From Epiperipatus broadwayi (Eukaryota; Onychophora; Udeonychophora; Euonychophora; Peripatidae), in the NCBI GenBank assembly GCA_028023455.1, contig JAQFVV010012984.1, positions 1 through 64,000 on the forward strand: a DNA stretch of 64,000 nucleotides, written 5' to 3'. The notes beneath the pieces were generated by a model. That model was not told the DNA's origin and did not search any database. It was given only the letters and a program-made list of their open reading frames with translations. The position numbers were made by a program, and so were the translations under genes. Of the stretch, positions 36,120 through 48,485 are shown one piece after another; positions within the stretch are counted from its first letter, which is position 1; every line of letters starts with the position of its first letter.

Positions 36120-36560
36120 TGGCCTTGTGCTGTCAGTTTTACTAAGCAATTTGACTATCTGTTTTACTATTCTGCAATCCATTCCAATAAACATTTTTTC
36201 TACATTATGTGGGGGATTATGTTTTATTATTCATATGATTTGATGTTCTGATAGTGGGTTATCTATTAACAATTTTAACTTTGCTATATTCTGGTGAAAA
36301 AATGAAATGATTAGTTCATCAAGGTAATTATTTATCCTGCAACATCTGGTGTTTAATGTTTTCTTATTGCTTCAACCTCCTATATCTTGCTAATAAGGAC
36401 TGTCTATATTCTCTGAATGTAAATGCTTTTGTAAATAAGGAATCCCACCAGATGTGAGCATCACAGTGAATACAGCTACAAGCTATAATTACCATAGTCT
36501 CCTTTCTCAGCAGAATTTATGTGAAATAGCATTCCAGGCTGCCAAGGTGTTCAGATGGTG
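36120..36560 (-). pseudogene. Gypsy Gag-like relic
   Basis: Frames with stops include WWDSLFTKAFTFREYRQSLL and DELIISFFHQNIAKLKLLID, with PPHNVEKMFIGMD downstream. Composition and position before the protease suggest Gag. No CCHC knuckle was found. Confidence 0.4.
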
Positions 36561-37232
36561 TCTACCCCCATGTGCCCAAAAATATTTTTATTTTAAAAAA
36601 TTGATTAACCATAAGTAAGTTATTTAAATGCATGTACATACTTATGATTTTCTCTTTCCTACTGTCACTATTTATATTTTTAATTTCTGATTTAATTTTT
36701 CTTTATATTTATCTCCAATAATTAGCAAGTTTTTCAAGATCCACTGTTTCATTTCTTCTATATTATTTTGAGCTTCCATTTTTGTTTTGGCGCTATTACA
36801 GATTGTTTTTTTTAATTATTACTAGTTCTTACAAAACAAAATTTATTTTACTTTATTTTATTTTTAAATATTTTAAATCAAACAAAGTGTTCAAATAACA
36901 CAAAACTGTCTCACGCCTCTCTAATTTACACTTAATTATGAACAATACTCAATAATAAATTTATTTTTCTCTTTGACTGTTTTTTTCTCTCTCCTGTTTT
37001 TATTTACATTATATATCCTATTCCTTTCATTTTATATTCTTAATTACTTTATATTTTTAATATTATAATTTGATTGCTTTTTTCTATTTCTCTTCTCACA
37101 TTGCTCATCAATTTCACTTTAATTACTATGCAATTTAGAATTTAATTTAATTTTTAGTTTTGGATATTATAATTTTAAATTCTAATTATTCTGGATTATT
37201 TATGGCACTTCAGGCCCATGTTATGTGCTATT

Positions 37233-37491
37233 TGAACTGGGTCTATCTGAATAAACTGTATACTTGCTGGGTTTATTATATTACTAGCTTTAAATATCTT
37301 TCAATATAACCTTTTAATATCTGTTGGAATCTAAACTTTAAAATTTTTTAACATTTTACTTTTAATATGTACTTGTTGGTAATTTACATTGTTGGAATGG
37401 ACCAACCCTTCAAGCAGAGAGAATACCATTGATAACATAACCATCAACTATACCCACAGTCAGATAAGGCTGTACAAGGCATAACACGACA
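37233..37491 (-). repeat. Gypsy 5' LTR
   Basis: On the minus strand it starts TGTCGTGTTATGCC and ends CCCAGTTCA. It is homologous to 32550-32807 with many differences. No clear primer-binding site follows. Confidence 0.7.
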
Positions 37492-37701
37492 TTTCCTGGC
37501 TGTGACTGACCTTGATTGCTGGAATAAAAACCTGTTATCCAAAGCATTTTATATGTTTTGAGGATCAAACTCAGGTACGATCCAAACATACATTATATAT
37601 AGATGAAATGGCTGGATGACAGACATCCAATTCAGCACATGAAATATTCCAAGATAGCTTCTACTCTTAAATCAGGGACTCCAGCACATTTAACTTAATT
37701 T

Positions 37702-37825
<124 letters not shown>

Positions 37826-38019
37826 TTAAATCAATGGTGATGCAATGACAACATAGAGAGAGAGAAATAGACCAAATTGTAATTAATCAAACATATTTAT
37901 TCACACATACATATTTAATAAAACATAACAATATATTTTACACATAATATATTTTACATATAGATATTATAATGATTTGTTCAGGCTAACGATTATAATA
38001 ATTATTTATTACATTCATT

Positions 38020-38404
38020 TCACTTAAAAAATAAAGCATCTAGATAGTCATCAGAAATATATTTACCCAGGTTTTCATGATTGTCAATTTCCAGCTGGTT
38101 GTTCTTTGGTGTTCCTTCAATGGTTTCAAGGCAGCTTGTTTTCCATTCTTTGAGTTTGACAATGAAAGAGAGAGTTTGTGGCAGCATCCATTTCACCATT
38201 TTGGCATCTGTTTCCAGTGAGAGTTCAGGTGGATATAATTGATTTTGCAGAGGACTTTGGGGCGTGAAGCTCAGTCAAACAATTCTCAGGCAGTCTATCA
38301 ATGCATATTGCTAGTTCTGATGCTTCAGAAATAATATTTTCTGCAGCAGTAATGACTGGCTCTATTCTGTATTTATATTTGAAAATGAGAATCAATAAAT
38401 CAGG
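38020..38404 (-). pseudogene. Unidentified protein-coding segment: possible terminal exon or gene relic
   Basis: The minus strand is much less AT-rich here and shows protein-like codon use. One frame (38404 to about 38265) includes IEPVITAAENIISEASELAI and RLPENCLTELHAP. A +/-1 shift near 38262 leads to QLYPPELSLETDAKMVKWML, FIVKLKEWKTSCLETIEGTP and a stop at 38020. A splice-acceptor-like TTTATTCAG lies just upstream of the open part at 38405. An AATAAA lies downstream near 37900. The protein is not one I recognise. It could be the last exon of a host gene with an assembly error at 38262, or a retroposed gene relic. Confidence 0.4.
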
Positions 38405-41400
38405 ACTGAATAAAGGCTAAACTGAACTGGATAACTGAATGAATTAAGCAAGAAATAATGTACTGACTCAATAACAGACTGAAGAACAATATCAAAATCA
38501 TCCTTTTATATCTTAACTCTCCCATTGTTCATTTCCTTATTGTAGCTTTAATTAATCATAATTTAAATCTATTTTTTAATTAATTTTTGCACTTCATTTT
38601 ATCTAATCTCTTTTGTAGGTTAATCTAATATCTTATTGTCAAGGTAACTTTCCAAATTAACTCCATTCATGTTGATGAGATATTTTCACAAAAATTTTTT
38701 TTATAATTAATTTTATTTTATATTTATTAATTTTTAAACATTTTATTCTTTTAACATTTACTTTTTTTCTCAGTTCAATTTATAAAAAGAAGACATGATT
38801 TAAAATCTCTACTTTTTTAATTCTTTTCCCTGGCTGCTTTTAATAAATTGTTTTATTCTATTGAATGACACAGTCTTTTATTTTTATAAAAATTATATTT
38901 TAAAAACTACTTCTTAACTAATGATTTCTTTAACTATTCTTTTCTTAATAAATTTGATTATCTGTTTTTAAATTATGAAATATGTAACACTGATATATGT
39001 GAGTTTTATAATATATCTCTCACTAGAATTTTATATATATATATATATATATTGAAACAGTCAGCTTGTACAATGCAACTGTTTCACCTACCATATGCTA
39101 TAGTAGTATTCTGTTATATATAAACACCACCAAATTCTCATATATCTTATTAATAATACCATAAAAACCCGCCTAAATTTAAACTTAAATAACGCCAATT
39201 TTGTATGTGTGTGTATATATTTACATATAGAGAGAAATGTGCATTTATAAAGACATAAATCTCTAAGATACACACATATATAATTTTAATAATAATTAAA
39301 TGAAAATGAGTTGTATGTGTAACTTTAGACTACATATATGATAGAAGATTAATGTTAATAGGATTTAAAACATTAAGATTTCTTTATTTTGAAATATTTA
39401 GTAAATTAGTAATATTTGAAATTATATAACTTTGCATATATTAGTAAATTAAAATGGTCGAGTTACATATATAAAAAAAATGTTTTTCACAAATGTTAGA
39501 TTTGTTTTTCTAGCCAAAGTGACACCATAAGAGTTAATACTTCCCGATATAAGATTGACTCAATTTATATTTAGAGTTTAAATTAGAATTAAAATAAAAG
39601 ATTGCATAAATTACTGCATGTCATGGAGGCTAATTTGACCTAATTAAAAGTTTGACACAGCAAACTTCCACGATTACTGGCAATAAGCAAACAAGCTAGA
39701 AAAACTTGTCTAAGAAAATAATATAACGAAAGAGAAGGGATAGTGATATATAAGCTACAGCAGCCATTTTAGAGAGTCACTCACATCCAGATTCACAATA
39801 ATCTTTTAATAAAGTACTGAAGAGAGTTAATAATTATCATGTCAGGGTAAGAGGCCCAAAATCTTGTTTTTCTGCCCCGATGAGAAGCTACCTGATGCTG
39901 AAGAAAATGAAGAAACAGCTGTAAATACCTAAAGATGTCCTAAGAATGAGAGAACCTGCCAGCAGAAGAGAAAATAATGATAATCATTCCTTCAAATTTA
40001 AATCTTCAGCTAAACTGAAATCTAAAATATTAGTTAACTCTAAAGTAATGGCCATAATCATTATAATAATAATAATGTAACTAAACTTGTTCTAAATGTA
40101 TTTTTATTTTCCTTGGTTTAATTCAAAATCTTGCCTAAATTTATTTCCCGAGTAGTTACAAATTTAATTTGTTTCTCTACCTGATTTTCTGAATTGCATA
40201 TTAATTTGATAAAAACATTTACTTTATTAAGTTGAATATCTTATATCTTGGTTTACTTTTGTATGATTGATTTAGTTTTATGTATTTAATTTATTTAAAG
40301 TCATTTATATATAATGTTTAATGTCTTTAGCTACGTATGTGTTGAATAGTCTATTTTAAAACAATAATCAAAATTCTCAGTTGTTATATATAATTTTAAG
40401 TTACCAGTAATAACTGCTTTCATTAATTATAAACAATTTCTAACTTTGAAACTAAATTGATCAAATTTCAAATACGCTACAGTAACTTCTTTTAAAATAT
40501 GCTAAAGCTAAATTTCAGATTTCACTTGCATGAAATCTTATATTATTTATATATTGCATTTCCTAAAACTATGCCTAATCTTATTAAATTTTAGTTATTT
40601 TATTGTTTGTGCTATATGTATTCAAAACCAGGTTTTATTCATAATTAAGTCATTAGTGAGAAGTAAATCTAGATTCTCACCTATATATGTAAATTTTGCA
40701 TAGATTAACACACAAACTAAAAACCCCATTTTGAAATGAATGAAATCTTTTGATTTGAGATATAACTATAAACTTATCAGCCAGATTTGCTTTTAAAATA
40801 TGATATTTAAGTGATATCTAGTTGAGATGATAAAATGCAGCATAAATCTCTAATTTTATATTGTAATTTCCCCTTACTATGCTGTAGTCCTCCTTAAATC
40901 AATAAAAGCCTATATAAATAGCTTTATAACCTGGATTCATAAATTTTCTTTAATAGTATAATTAAAAATACTACCATATGAACTGATACTGAGTAGTTTC
41001 ATGAAGGAAACTAGAATTAGCATCTTAATTTTTAGTATATGATTATGTTGTCAGCGGTGCAAATGTGTCCTTTAGAAATGCTATGGCGTAACTCACTTGT
41101 TGCTGTATTTCTTTACTGGGAATATATGTTAGGCTACACCAGTACACTTAGTTCGAGAAATTATTTTTCTCAGATGGGATTGGTATGTGCCACTTATTCT
41201 GCATCCTTAGTAATGGAGCATGATACTCACACAGAGTGTAAGACTCCCACTTATACAAATTGCTCAATCCTCCAGAGTAACGGCCTCCTAATTTACAGCA
41301 ATGAGTTCGGTTGAAGGGAACCATTACTTGGTAAAAATCCTGTGAAAAAGGTACATTTATGAGACACAAGGACCCTGAGTTATATGTTTTATATACACAA

Positions 41401-41690
41401 AGATATCTGAATTCTAGCTGCCCATAATCAGTTCATCCTGCTCTTTTATTATTATTTCAGCGTTGATCTAAATTCAAATCCAGATTGATAGGCAAATTAT
41501 CTATATAGAGAGTACATTAGTTATTCATGCTTATATTAAATACTATGTTCTTTATAATTCATTATTATCACATCCACTAATTATTAAAGCAGATGTATAC
41601 TCAATTAAATAGCATAAATGAGGAATAGATAACCATGAACAAAGTCATTTAGCTGTAAATTTAGTATTAATGCTCATAAAAGTATAACAT
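38405..41690. other. AT-rich stretch; two GC-richer islands of unknown nature
   Basis: At 39730-39870 a TATATAAGC box lies ahead of a GC-richer stretch, which is promoter- or LTR-like but has no partner. At 41050-41370 the sequence is about 42% GC with a 91-codon plus-strand ORF (41039-41314) that matches nothing I know. Neither is assigned. Confidence 0.35.
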
Positions 41691-41699
41691 CTAAATGTA

Positions 41700-42000
41700 T
41701 TATTATTTAATCACCTATGAGTGATAGATTCAAAAATATAGCTAAATAAACTAATTTGTAACTTAGAAATCATAATCACCTGTGTGATTTAATTTTATAT
41801 ATAAACCGGAAGTTCATACTTTGTAATTTGAATTGTAACCTAAAGTTTATAATCACCTGCGAGTGATTTCATATACCAAACATATATATAGACCAAGTTA
41901 TGTAACCCACTCTTAAAATTACCTCTAAAAGCCATCACTTGCATGAGAATTCAAAATTAATGTAAACATCCTTTAACCACCTGCATGTGAGAACAACTAT
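41700..42000. repeat. Spaced short palindromes, ~70-75-bp period
   Basis: The motif ATCACCTNNGAGTGAT-like recurs near 41710, 41775, 41851 and (degenerate) 41935 and 41978. Each copy is a small palindrome, e.g. TCACCTGCGAGTGA. Confidence 0.5.
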
Positions 42001-42010
42001 TTAACCATTG

Positions 42011-42478
42011 TAATATTGTTTATTTCTCATTTCAAAAAACTTAACTTTTATTAAATTGAATTTAAACTTAAATTGGATGTATGTCTTAATCTTGCTCACT
42101 GACTCAAAATCATTTCATGCTTTAATAATTAATTATGATTAGTTATTGATATTTAGTTTATTGTTTAATTCATAAATATCTTAGCCACACAATATCTATA
42201 TACCTATACTTGCTAAAATGCTCAAATACCATAGTCTTTTGTTCTACCGTTGTGCTATTGCCGGTATGTGAAGAAGAGAAATACTGCTGTGGCCTCAACT
42301 GTGTCATCCTCAAGGTAGTAAATCTCTGAGCAATAGTAGAGGAACTAGGGTTACAGAGAGTTGTGGCTTCCACCACTGTAAAACTGGTTGGCCTTAGGGT
42401 GATGAATCAGAGTTCTAGATTTTGTTCCGCTAATGTACATATTTGACCATTACAATATATATATATATATATATATAT
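42011..42478. other. Unassigned stretch ending in (TA)n
   Basis: At 42230-42430 the sequence is GC-richer and open on the minus strand for 68 codons without recognisable similarity. The (TA)n tract at 42455-42478 is the left flank of the older LTR. Confidence 0.35.
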
Positions 42479-42814
42479 TGTAAATATTGATAAGTCTATC
42501 TATATTTTAAAAATTGTCATTTGTTATTAAAAAAAAATCTCTTTGAGTTGATGTTTATATATGAAGTATTATTATTGTTTATGGTTATTAGGTATAGTTA
42601 TTGTTTGAAATTATTATTTTATTTATATGTTGATGGTACATCGTTATGAATATTTAATTATTATAAATAAATAAAGACATATAAATTGTTGATTATATAA
42701 AAAGAATTATTTTATTTGCAGTGATTATTAAAAAAAATGCAATATTATTATTTATGTATATATATATTTTTAAAGCTGTCGAATAAATTTTCAATTTAAT
42801 ATTTTTATATATAT
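42479..42814 (+). mobile_element. Older LTR, 5' part (split by nested insertion)
   Basis: It begins TGTAAATATTGATAAG right after (TA)n and matches the first ~330 bp of the other LTR copies, up to their internal TATATAT tract. There the full-length element is inserted. The remainder resumes at 51636. Confidence 0.85.
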
Positions 42815-45255
42815 TGTAAATATCGATAAGTCTATCTATATTTAAAAAATTATCATTTGTTATATAAAAAAAAAAAAACCTCTTTGAGTTGATGTTTATA
42901 CATGAAGTATTATTGTTTATGGTTATTAAGTATAGTTATTGTTTGAAGTTATTATTTTATTTATATGTTGATGGTACATCGTTATGAATATTTAATTATT
43001 ATAAATAAATAAAGACATATAAATTGTTGATTATAAAAAAATTATTTTATTTGCAGTGATTATTAAAAAAATGCAATATTATTATTTATGTATATTTTTA
43101 AAGTTGTCAAATAAATTTTCAATTTAATATTTTTTATATATATATGCTTGATATTTTTTTTTTTTTAATGTTAATTGTTTAAAAGAAAACATGTGTAACG
43201 AGGGTTTTCAAAACAGCATTTGCTAGCACGTGGAGCAACAACAAAGAGGAGGCCATTATTATTATTAAGATAGTAATAAAACCAACTGAAGGATAAAATT
43301 TTGTTGTACTTTGTGTCTTTGAAATTACCATTCTTCAGAATATTGGAATAATATAGATTTCTATGGTAAATACATAAATCATGACAGGCTAATAGAGATA
43401 TATTGCAGCCAAGAGGCTGCACCATTTTCTTTCATTTATTCCAAAACAGTTTAAAAGAAAAAACTAATAAAATTTCAATACATATATTTCATCGCGTCTG
43501 AAGACGAAATTTGACATAGCTATCTGGAATCTATAATGGTCAATCTAATAATAATCTGGAAGTAACTAGAATTAATATATTGGATTTAACATTTCAATTT
43601 ATTTATTTATTTTTCAAGGAAAGAAATTTTAGAAGGATAAAAATATAGATATATCCAAGAATTGACAATTTTCTCTAACGTAATAGTTTCCTCACCTTCA
43701 CTAGAATGCATTCTAATATTAGACGGATAAAGAAATAAAACAATGGAATAAGTTGACTTTTGAAGGAAAACTAACCAAGTGAACTTTGAAAGGTAGTAAA
43801 TAATTTTATATGTATAAATGATATATAAATATATTTTTGAGATCGATATTTTGTTTACTTTTATTTTTCATTGTAAAATATAATGTTTTATAAATATTCA
43901 ATTCAAGCGTCTTGTTTTCTAACAGCAATAAATGTTTAACAGGTGTCAAAATTAACACTTAAGTAATTTAAAATCTTAAAGTATGGCTTATAAGTTTGGG
44001 TTGCATATGAGTTGTTATGTATATTTTAATAAGTAAATTTCTATTCGCAAATGTTTATTATAAAAATTGTTTTATTATTAATTTATTTCCATTTTTTTTT
44101 TAAACTTTATATAATGATTCTTATGCATACCAAAACAATAATTATATGTATTTGCTGTATATAATTTTTTTTTTTAATATTTTAAATATCTGAAAAATAT
44201 AAGTATGGATTTGTATTTGTATTGATATTTACTTGTTAAGCACAGATATGTCTTTATATATTTAATATGTATACTTATTGCAAGTATATATATATTTATT
44301 ATTTGGGTTTGTATTTAAAACATTGATATTACCTAAAATTAAACCATAGTATAAAATAAAGGATGTACTATTTGTTTTATAAGTAATGCCTTTGTAATTT
44401 ATTTGAAAGAGTATTAATATTTTATTCTTATTTTTCTTTTAATGCCAGAGTCATTATGAAATTATTTGAATTCACAATTTAATAGAGGATAACTTCATAT
44501 TTCACTTATTGTTTAGTTCTGTAGGTCACTTACACATATTATTATTCATTGGTATGTTTAGATATACATAAATTTACATAATTAGATGTGTATATTGGAT
44601 TTAATAGAATTCCCTTTGTTTCTGATATATATTTGATTAGTTAGTCACATCAACCTTGAAAATAAATTATAATGATAGATCTCATTGCTCTGTATGATTT
44701 TAGATTTATTTCATGTATAGCTAGTTGGAAGGGCATATAAACAATTTATTTAAATATAACTGGGATAATTTTGTTTTTCTTCATTTAAATTATACAATTT
44801 ATTATATTAGGCTTTCTCAACAATTGGATTCATTTAGATTATATATATTCCATTACGTTTATCATCCAATGTTTGAAGCATTATTTTCTTCTCATATACT
44901 GATGTTCCATTACATTTGAGGTAAAATATGTTTATATGATATATTGTCCATTACATTTGGCACCACAAACTGTTGGTCCCAGTTAACTGATGATTGTATA
45001 ATGGAGTAAAATTATGTTCCATTACATTTGGACGCCATAACGTAGTCAGCATAATATGTTTGTTTAATTATTCATTACATTTGGTGTCTCAAAGTTAGGG
45101 GCTTGGTTAACTAATGATTATTGTTACGAAAGTTCATATGTTTATTTTCATTTGAGATCATTTATAAAGATACATTCCATTATATTTGGCTTTCCCAATG
45201 TTTGGGGCCTTCTTTCTTCAATTTAAATGGAATGCAGCAAGTACGTTCCATTACA
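42815..45255 (+). repeat. 5' LTR of the nested element
   Basis: It runs from TGTAAATATCGATAAG to GTTCCATTACA (2,441 bp). The last ~410 bp contain seven copies of a TTCCATTACATTTGG-like motif resembling the LTR/primer-site junction itself (near 44848, 44905, 44945, 45017, 45071, 45175 and 45245). A minus-strand ORF of 84 codons (43171-43425) recurs in other LTR copies but shows no sign of selection. Confidence 0.88.
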
Positions 45256-45257
45256 TT

Positions 45258-45280
45258 TGGCGCAACAACTAGGGCTCGAA
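45258..45280 (+). promoter_or_regulatory. tRNA primer-binding site (likely tRNA-Ser type)
   Basis: Two bases after the LTR end lies a 23-bp complement of a tRNA 3' end. TGG matches CCA, and C matches a G discriminator. GCAACAA matches the 3' acceptor strand and CTAGG the 3' T-stem strand. GCTCGAA matches the T-loop TTCGAGC, which fits TTCRANY. A G discriminator is typical of eukaryotic tRNA-Ser, -Asn and -Trp; an acceptor starting GCAAC suggests Ser. This is an inference because no tRNA gene is available for comparison. Confidence 0.82.
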
Positions 45281-46903
45281 ATAAGCTAATTAGGGCTTGA
45301 AATACCCCACATACCTGAGAGATGTGTAGTAAATATATATTGATGTGAGATGTATAGTTTAAAGAAAGAGAAGCATTTTTGTGTGTTTAATTTTTTTTAT
45401 ATAAATGGAAATATTTTGGCCTTATGTTTAGATGGTGATTGTTACTGTTATTGTATTTTTTTAATGATGAAAGATAAATATAGTCATGAAGCAGTTTAAT
45501 TTCAATTTAAAAATTATATTGATGGTGTTAAATTATAGCGTAATAATTTTGTCCATATTTGGAAAGTTTATGTTGTAGAAAATCTATAATTTTGAGGGTT
45601 GGATTGGATATTTGATTGTTGGAGTTTGGATGGTTCTGTTGCAAGAATTGATGTTGGATGGGGAATTTTTGTCGTTGTCTTGAGGGTGTGATGCATTCAT
45701 GTCACTTGTGATTGATTGATATCATTTACTGCTCCAACCCAAATTTTGATGTTTATTATTATTTATCATGAAACAGTTAACAGTAGTCCTGCCATGATTT
45801 TACCTTTAAGACTCCAGAGAGAGTAAGGTATAATTATTTTGATATATGTATAATATTTGCCTCTAAGTCTCCCAAAGATGAGCAAGGAAATATTTTATAA
45901 ATAATAGCCCCTAAGACTTGGATGTAAGCAGGGCAGTGTAATAGTGTTTTCAGAAAATTATTATGGGTTGTAGTAGCTTGGATAGAATGAAATGTGATAG
46001 TCATCTAAGTGTTCATGAAACATTGTATGCTTTAGGAGTAATGATTGAATTCTTTTATCTATATCAAAATTGTGAAGTGCTAATCAATCTTTTGGCTGTC
46101 AGTATCTGTCGGATCTTTGGAGGAATAGATAAGTATATAACTTAAATATATAACACCAAACTTAAGGGCTTGATTAATTGATTATTGTTTGTAACAAATA
46201 ATCTATTACATTGATTATCAATTAGGGTTTGAAAACAAACATATCAATGTTTTATTTTCCATTATAAGTAACTTTTAAACATGAAGTTCAATTAGTGAAT
46301 GTTTGTTGATAATAAATTGCATTAGTACAATTTTTAGTAAAATAGTGTTTTGGGCACAAAAGCTAATAATTAGTGAAGTTGATTTTTTTTTTTTTTTATA
46401 TAAAATAGTGTTAAGTTTTAAGGTCCAGTAAATTTATAGGTATCAATTTAGTAAGTTTCTGCTTAACTACCATTATCTTGAGTGTGAAAGTTATCTCACA
46501 ATATTATTGAATTGGTTGTTTTCAAGAACATTTTATTGTATTTTAAATATTTCAAGGTTATATTGAATTTGATATGAAATTTCCACATTTCAATATTGTA
46601 TAAGTGTGGAATATTTATTATCATTATCTATAAATAAATGTTAGTTAGTGATCTCAGTTGTTACTTTCTTTTTCTCTCTCTATATATATATTTTAGAGAA
46701 ATTTGTTGATGTATGGTGATAGATGAGATTTTTTTTTTTTAAGCCAAGAAGTTCATGAGTTCAAACAACTGAAATTTAGATTGTCGGATAGCTATTATGT
46801 ATCATAAAATTAAAAAGGCTTGTACTTTGCTTAGTTGAGTAATTGCTTGTTGGAATAATGATTGGAGATGGTGGGCCCTTGATCTGTGGTAATTACTACA
46901 TAG

Positions 46904-46999
<96 letters not shown>

Positions 47000-47039
47000 T
47001 AGATATTTTTTTTTGTATAATATTACAGTATTAGTAATA
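45281..47039 (+). other. Retrotransposon leader with (TA)n tract
   Basis: No convincing ORF is present (a 60-codon frame at 45963-46145 is at chance level). AGGGCTTGAAATAC-like and AATTAGGGTTTGAAAA repeats of the primer-site surroundings occur near 45290 and 46225. A (TA)n tract lies at 46905-46997. A polypyrimidine run followed by TATTACAG (47021-47028) looks like a splice acceptor 11 bases before the ATG of the main ORF. Confidence 0.6.
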
Positions 47040-48485
47040 ATGGATAATAGTAACGAAATGCCAGTTAGTGGTAATTTTGATTTGGGGAGTTTAATAGAGA
47101 AACTGGAGGTTATGATGAAAACCAACTTAAAAACCAACTCTGATGAACTTAGAGCTGAGATGAAAACCAACTCTAATGAATTAAAAGATCTTAGAGCTGA
47201 GATAAAAACAAATTCTGAGAGACTAGAATCTAGATTAAATACTAAATATGATGAACTAAAATCTAGATTAAAAACAAATTCTGATGAACTTAGAGCTGAG
47301 ATAAAAACAAATTCTGATGAACTTTCCCAGAAACTAGAATCTAGATTAAAAACAAATTCTGATGAACTTTCCCAGAAACTAGAAACTAGTTTAAAAACTA
47401 ACTCTGATGAACTAAAAGAGGAACTTAGAACTGAGATGAAAGTCAATTCTAATAAATTTTCTAAGGAATTAAAAGATGAATTAAAAGTTCTGGTAGATAA
47501 TAGTGTTAGAAGAGTAGAAGTAAAATTTGATGAAAAGATGGAAAAATACAGAGAAGAGACAATGGTTGAAGCAAATTCTTTAAAAGCAAAATTTGAGGAA
47601 ATAAGTAGTGAAATGAGGGAAGAAAATCAAGGAATTATAGCCAGATTAGAAGTAGTTGAAAGAAAGACTATAAAGAAACCTAAAATTTTTGATGAATATT
47701 ATAGTGAGGATAAAAGAATTGATGAATCTGTAGAAATAAAATTAAATTCTTTAGGTGAAAAATATCTAAAGTTATTAGACAATGAATTACCAAAGATTAC
47801 GGATAATACCAGTAATAAATTTAAAAATAAAATGCAAAATCTAGTTCAAAAATGTACCATTAATTGTGGAAACGTTTATACAAAAATTAATATTTACAAA
47901 GAAATATTCTTTACAAGAATTAACAATATAATATGTAATGTAAATTTTATGAAAGTAGAAATTGATCCAAATAGAGATTTAGGCAAAGCCAAAATAAAAC
48001 TTAAATTCAGAAGTAAGGAGAAAATTAAAATAGATTTTCTTAAAGAGATAATTTATCCCAATAAAAATCTCAAGAAAATTAAAGTAAAATTCAAAGAGAT
48101 GAGTAGAGAGAAGTTTAAAATAAATTATCTTAAAGAAAGTATAGATTTTATAAAAGATATTGGAAAAGCCAAAGTTAGACTTAAAGTTATAGATGGAATG
48201 ATAAATAATATTGATTTTCTTAGAGAGAAGATTGACAAAGAAAGAGATGTAGGGAAAGCAAAGGTAAAATTTAAAAGAATAAATGAAAAGATATTTAATT
48301 TAATTCTTAGCAGAAAGATTATTGATAAAGAAAAAGAAATTGGCAAAGCCAAAATTAAACTTAAAATGAGAAGTGAGGATGTGATTAGTAAAGATTTTCT
48401 TCGAGAAAATATAGCTAAGGAAAGAGATTTAAGTAAACCTAAAGTTAAACTGAAAAGAATTAATATATTAATGTTATTGTTGTAA
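47040..48485 (+). CDS. Coiled-coil protein with six C-terminal 30-residue repeats (retrotransposon-encoded)
   Basis: The ATG at 47040 (MDNSNEMPVSG) is chosen because it is the first in frame after a splice-acceptor-like site; the frame gives 481 residues. Residues ~27-130 are built from repeated KTNSDEL(R/S) blocks with regular Leu spacing, and 130-215 are Glu/Lys-rich; both predict a long coiled coil. Residues ~303-481 are six consecutive 30-residue repeats with consensus FLRExIDKxRDxGKAKVKLK followed by a variable ten. There is no CCHC knuckle, protease or polymerase motif. By position it may be a Gag-like structural protein of the element. It could also be a captured gene. Frame integrity over 1.4 kb of AT-rich DNA argues for coding. 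The C-terminus probably continues in another frame (see next entry). Confidence 0.75.
   Translation: MDNSNEMPVSGNFDLGSLIEKLEVMMKTNLKTNSDELRAEMKTNSNELKDLRAEIKTNSERLESRLNTKYDELKSRLKTNSDELRAEIKTNSDELSQKLESRLKTNSDELSQKLETSLKTNSDELKEELRTEMKVNSNKFSKELKDELKVLVDNSVRRVEVKFDEKMEKYREETMVEANSLKAKFEEISSEMREENQGIIARLEVVERKTIKKPKIFDEYYSEDKRIDESVEIKLNSLGEKYLKLLDNELPKITDNTSNKFKNKMQNLVQKCTINCGNVYTKINIYKEIFFTRINNIICNVNFMKVEIDPNRDLGKAKIKLKFRSKEKIKIDFLKEIIYPNKNLKKIKVKFKEMSREKFKINYLKESIDFIKDIGKAKVRLKVIDGMINNIDFLREKIDKERDVGKAKVKFKRINEKIFNLILSRKIIDKEKEIGKAKIKLKMRSEDVISKDFLRENIAKERDLSKPKVKLKRINILMLLL
47946..48482 (+). repeat. Six tandem 90-bp coding repeats
   Basis: Six in-phase 90-bp units encode the 30-residue repeats. 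DNA identity between units is low while GKAK(V/I)KLK is kept, suggesting old duplication with protein-level constraint. Confidence 0.8.

Larger units (their letters stand above)
32550..37491 (-). mobile_element. Decayed Ty3/Gypsy LTR retrotransposon
   Basis: Two direct repeats of ~258 bp with TG...CA ends flank ~4.4 kb that holds remnants of gag, protease, RT and integrase in the Gypsy order on the minus strand. A purine-rich tract lies just inside the 3' LTR (32808-32830). The LTRs differ at many positions, so the insertion is old. The 3' side abuts (TA)n. No target-site duplication is visible (TATAT on one side, TTTCC on the other). Confidence 0.8.

Noticed and set aside
39730-39870. TATATAAGC followed by GC-richer sequence as a host promoter
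   Set aside because: TATA-like strings are expected by chance at this composition, and no downstream coding exon was found.
43325-43360. TCTTCAG (CTGAAGA on the minus strand) in the LTR as a hammerhead
   Set aside because: No GAAA box at the required distance and no helix pairing.
45963-46145. 60-codon ORF in the retrotransposon leader
   Set aside because: Short, with no motif; within chance expectation.
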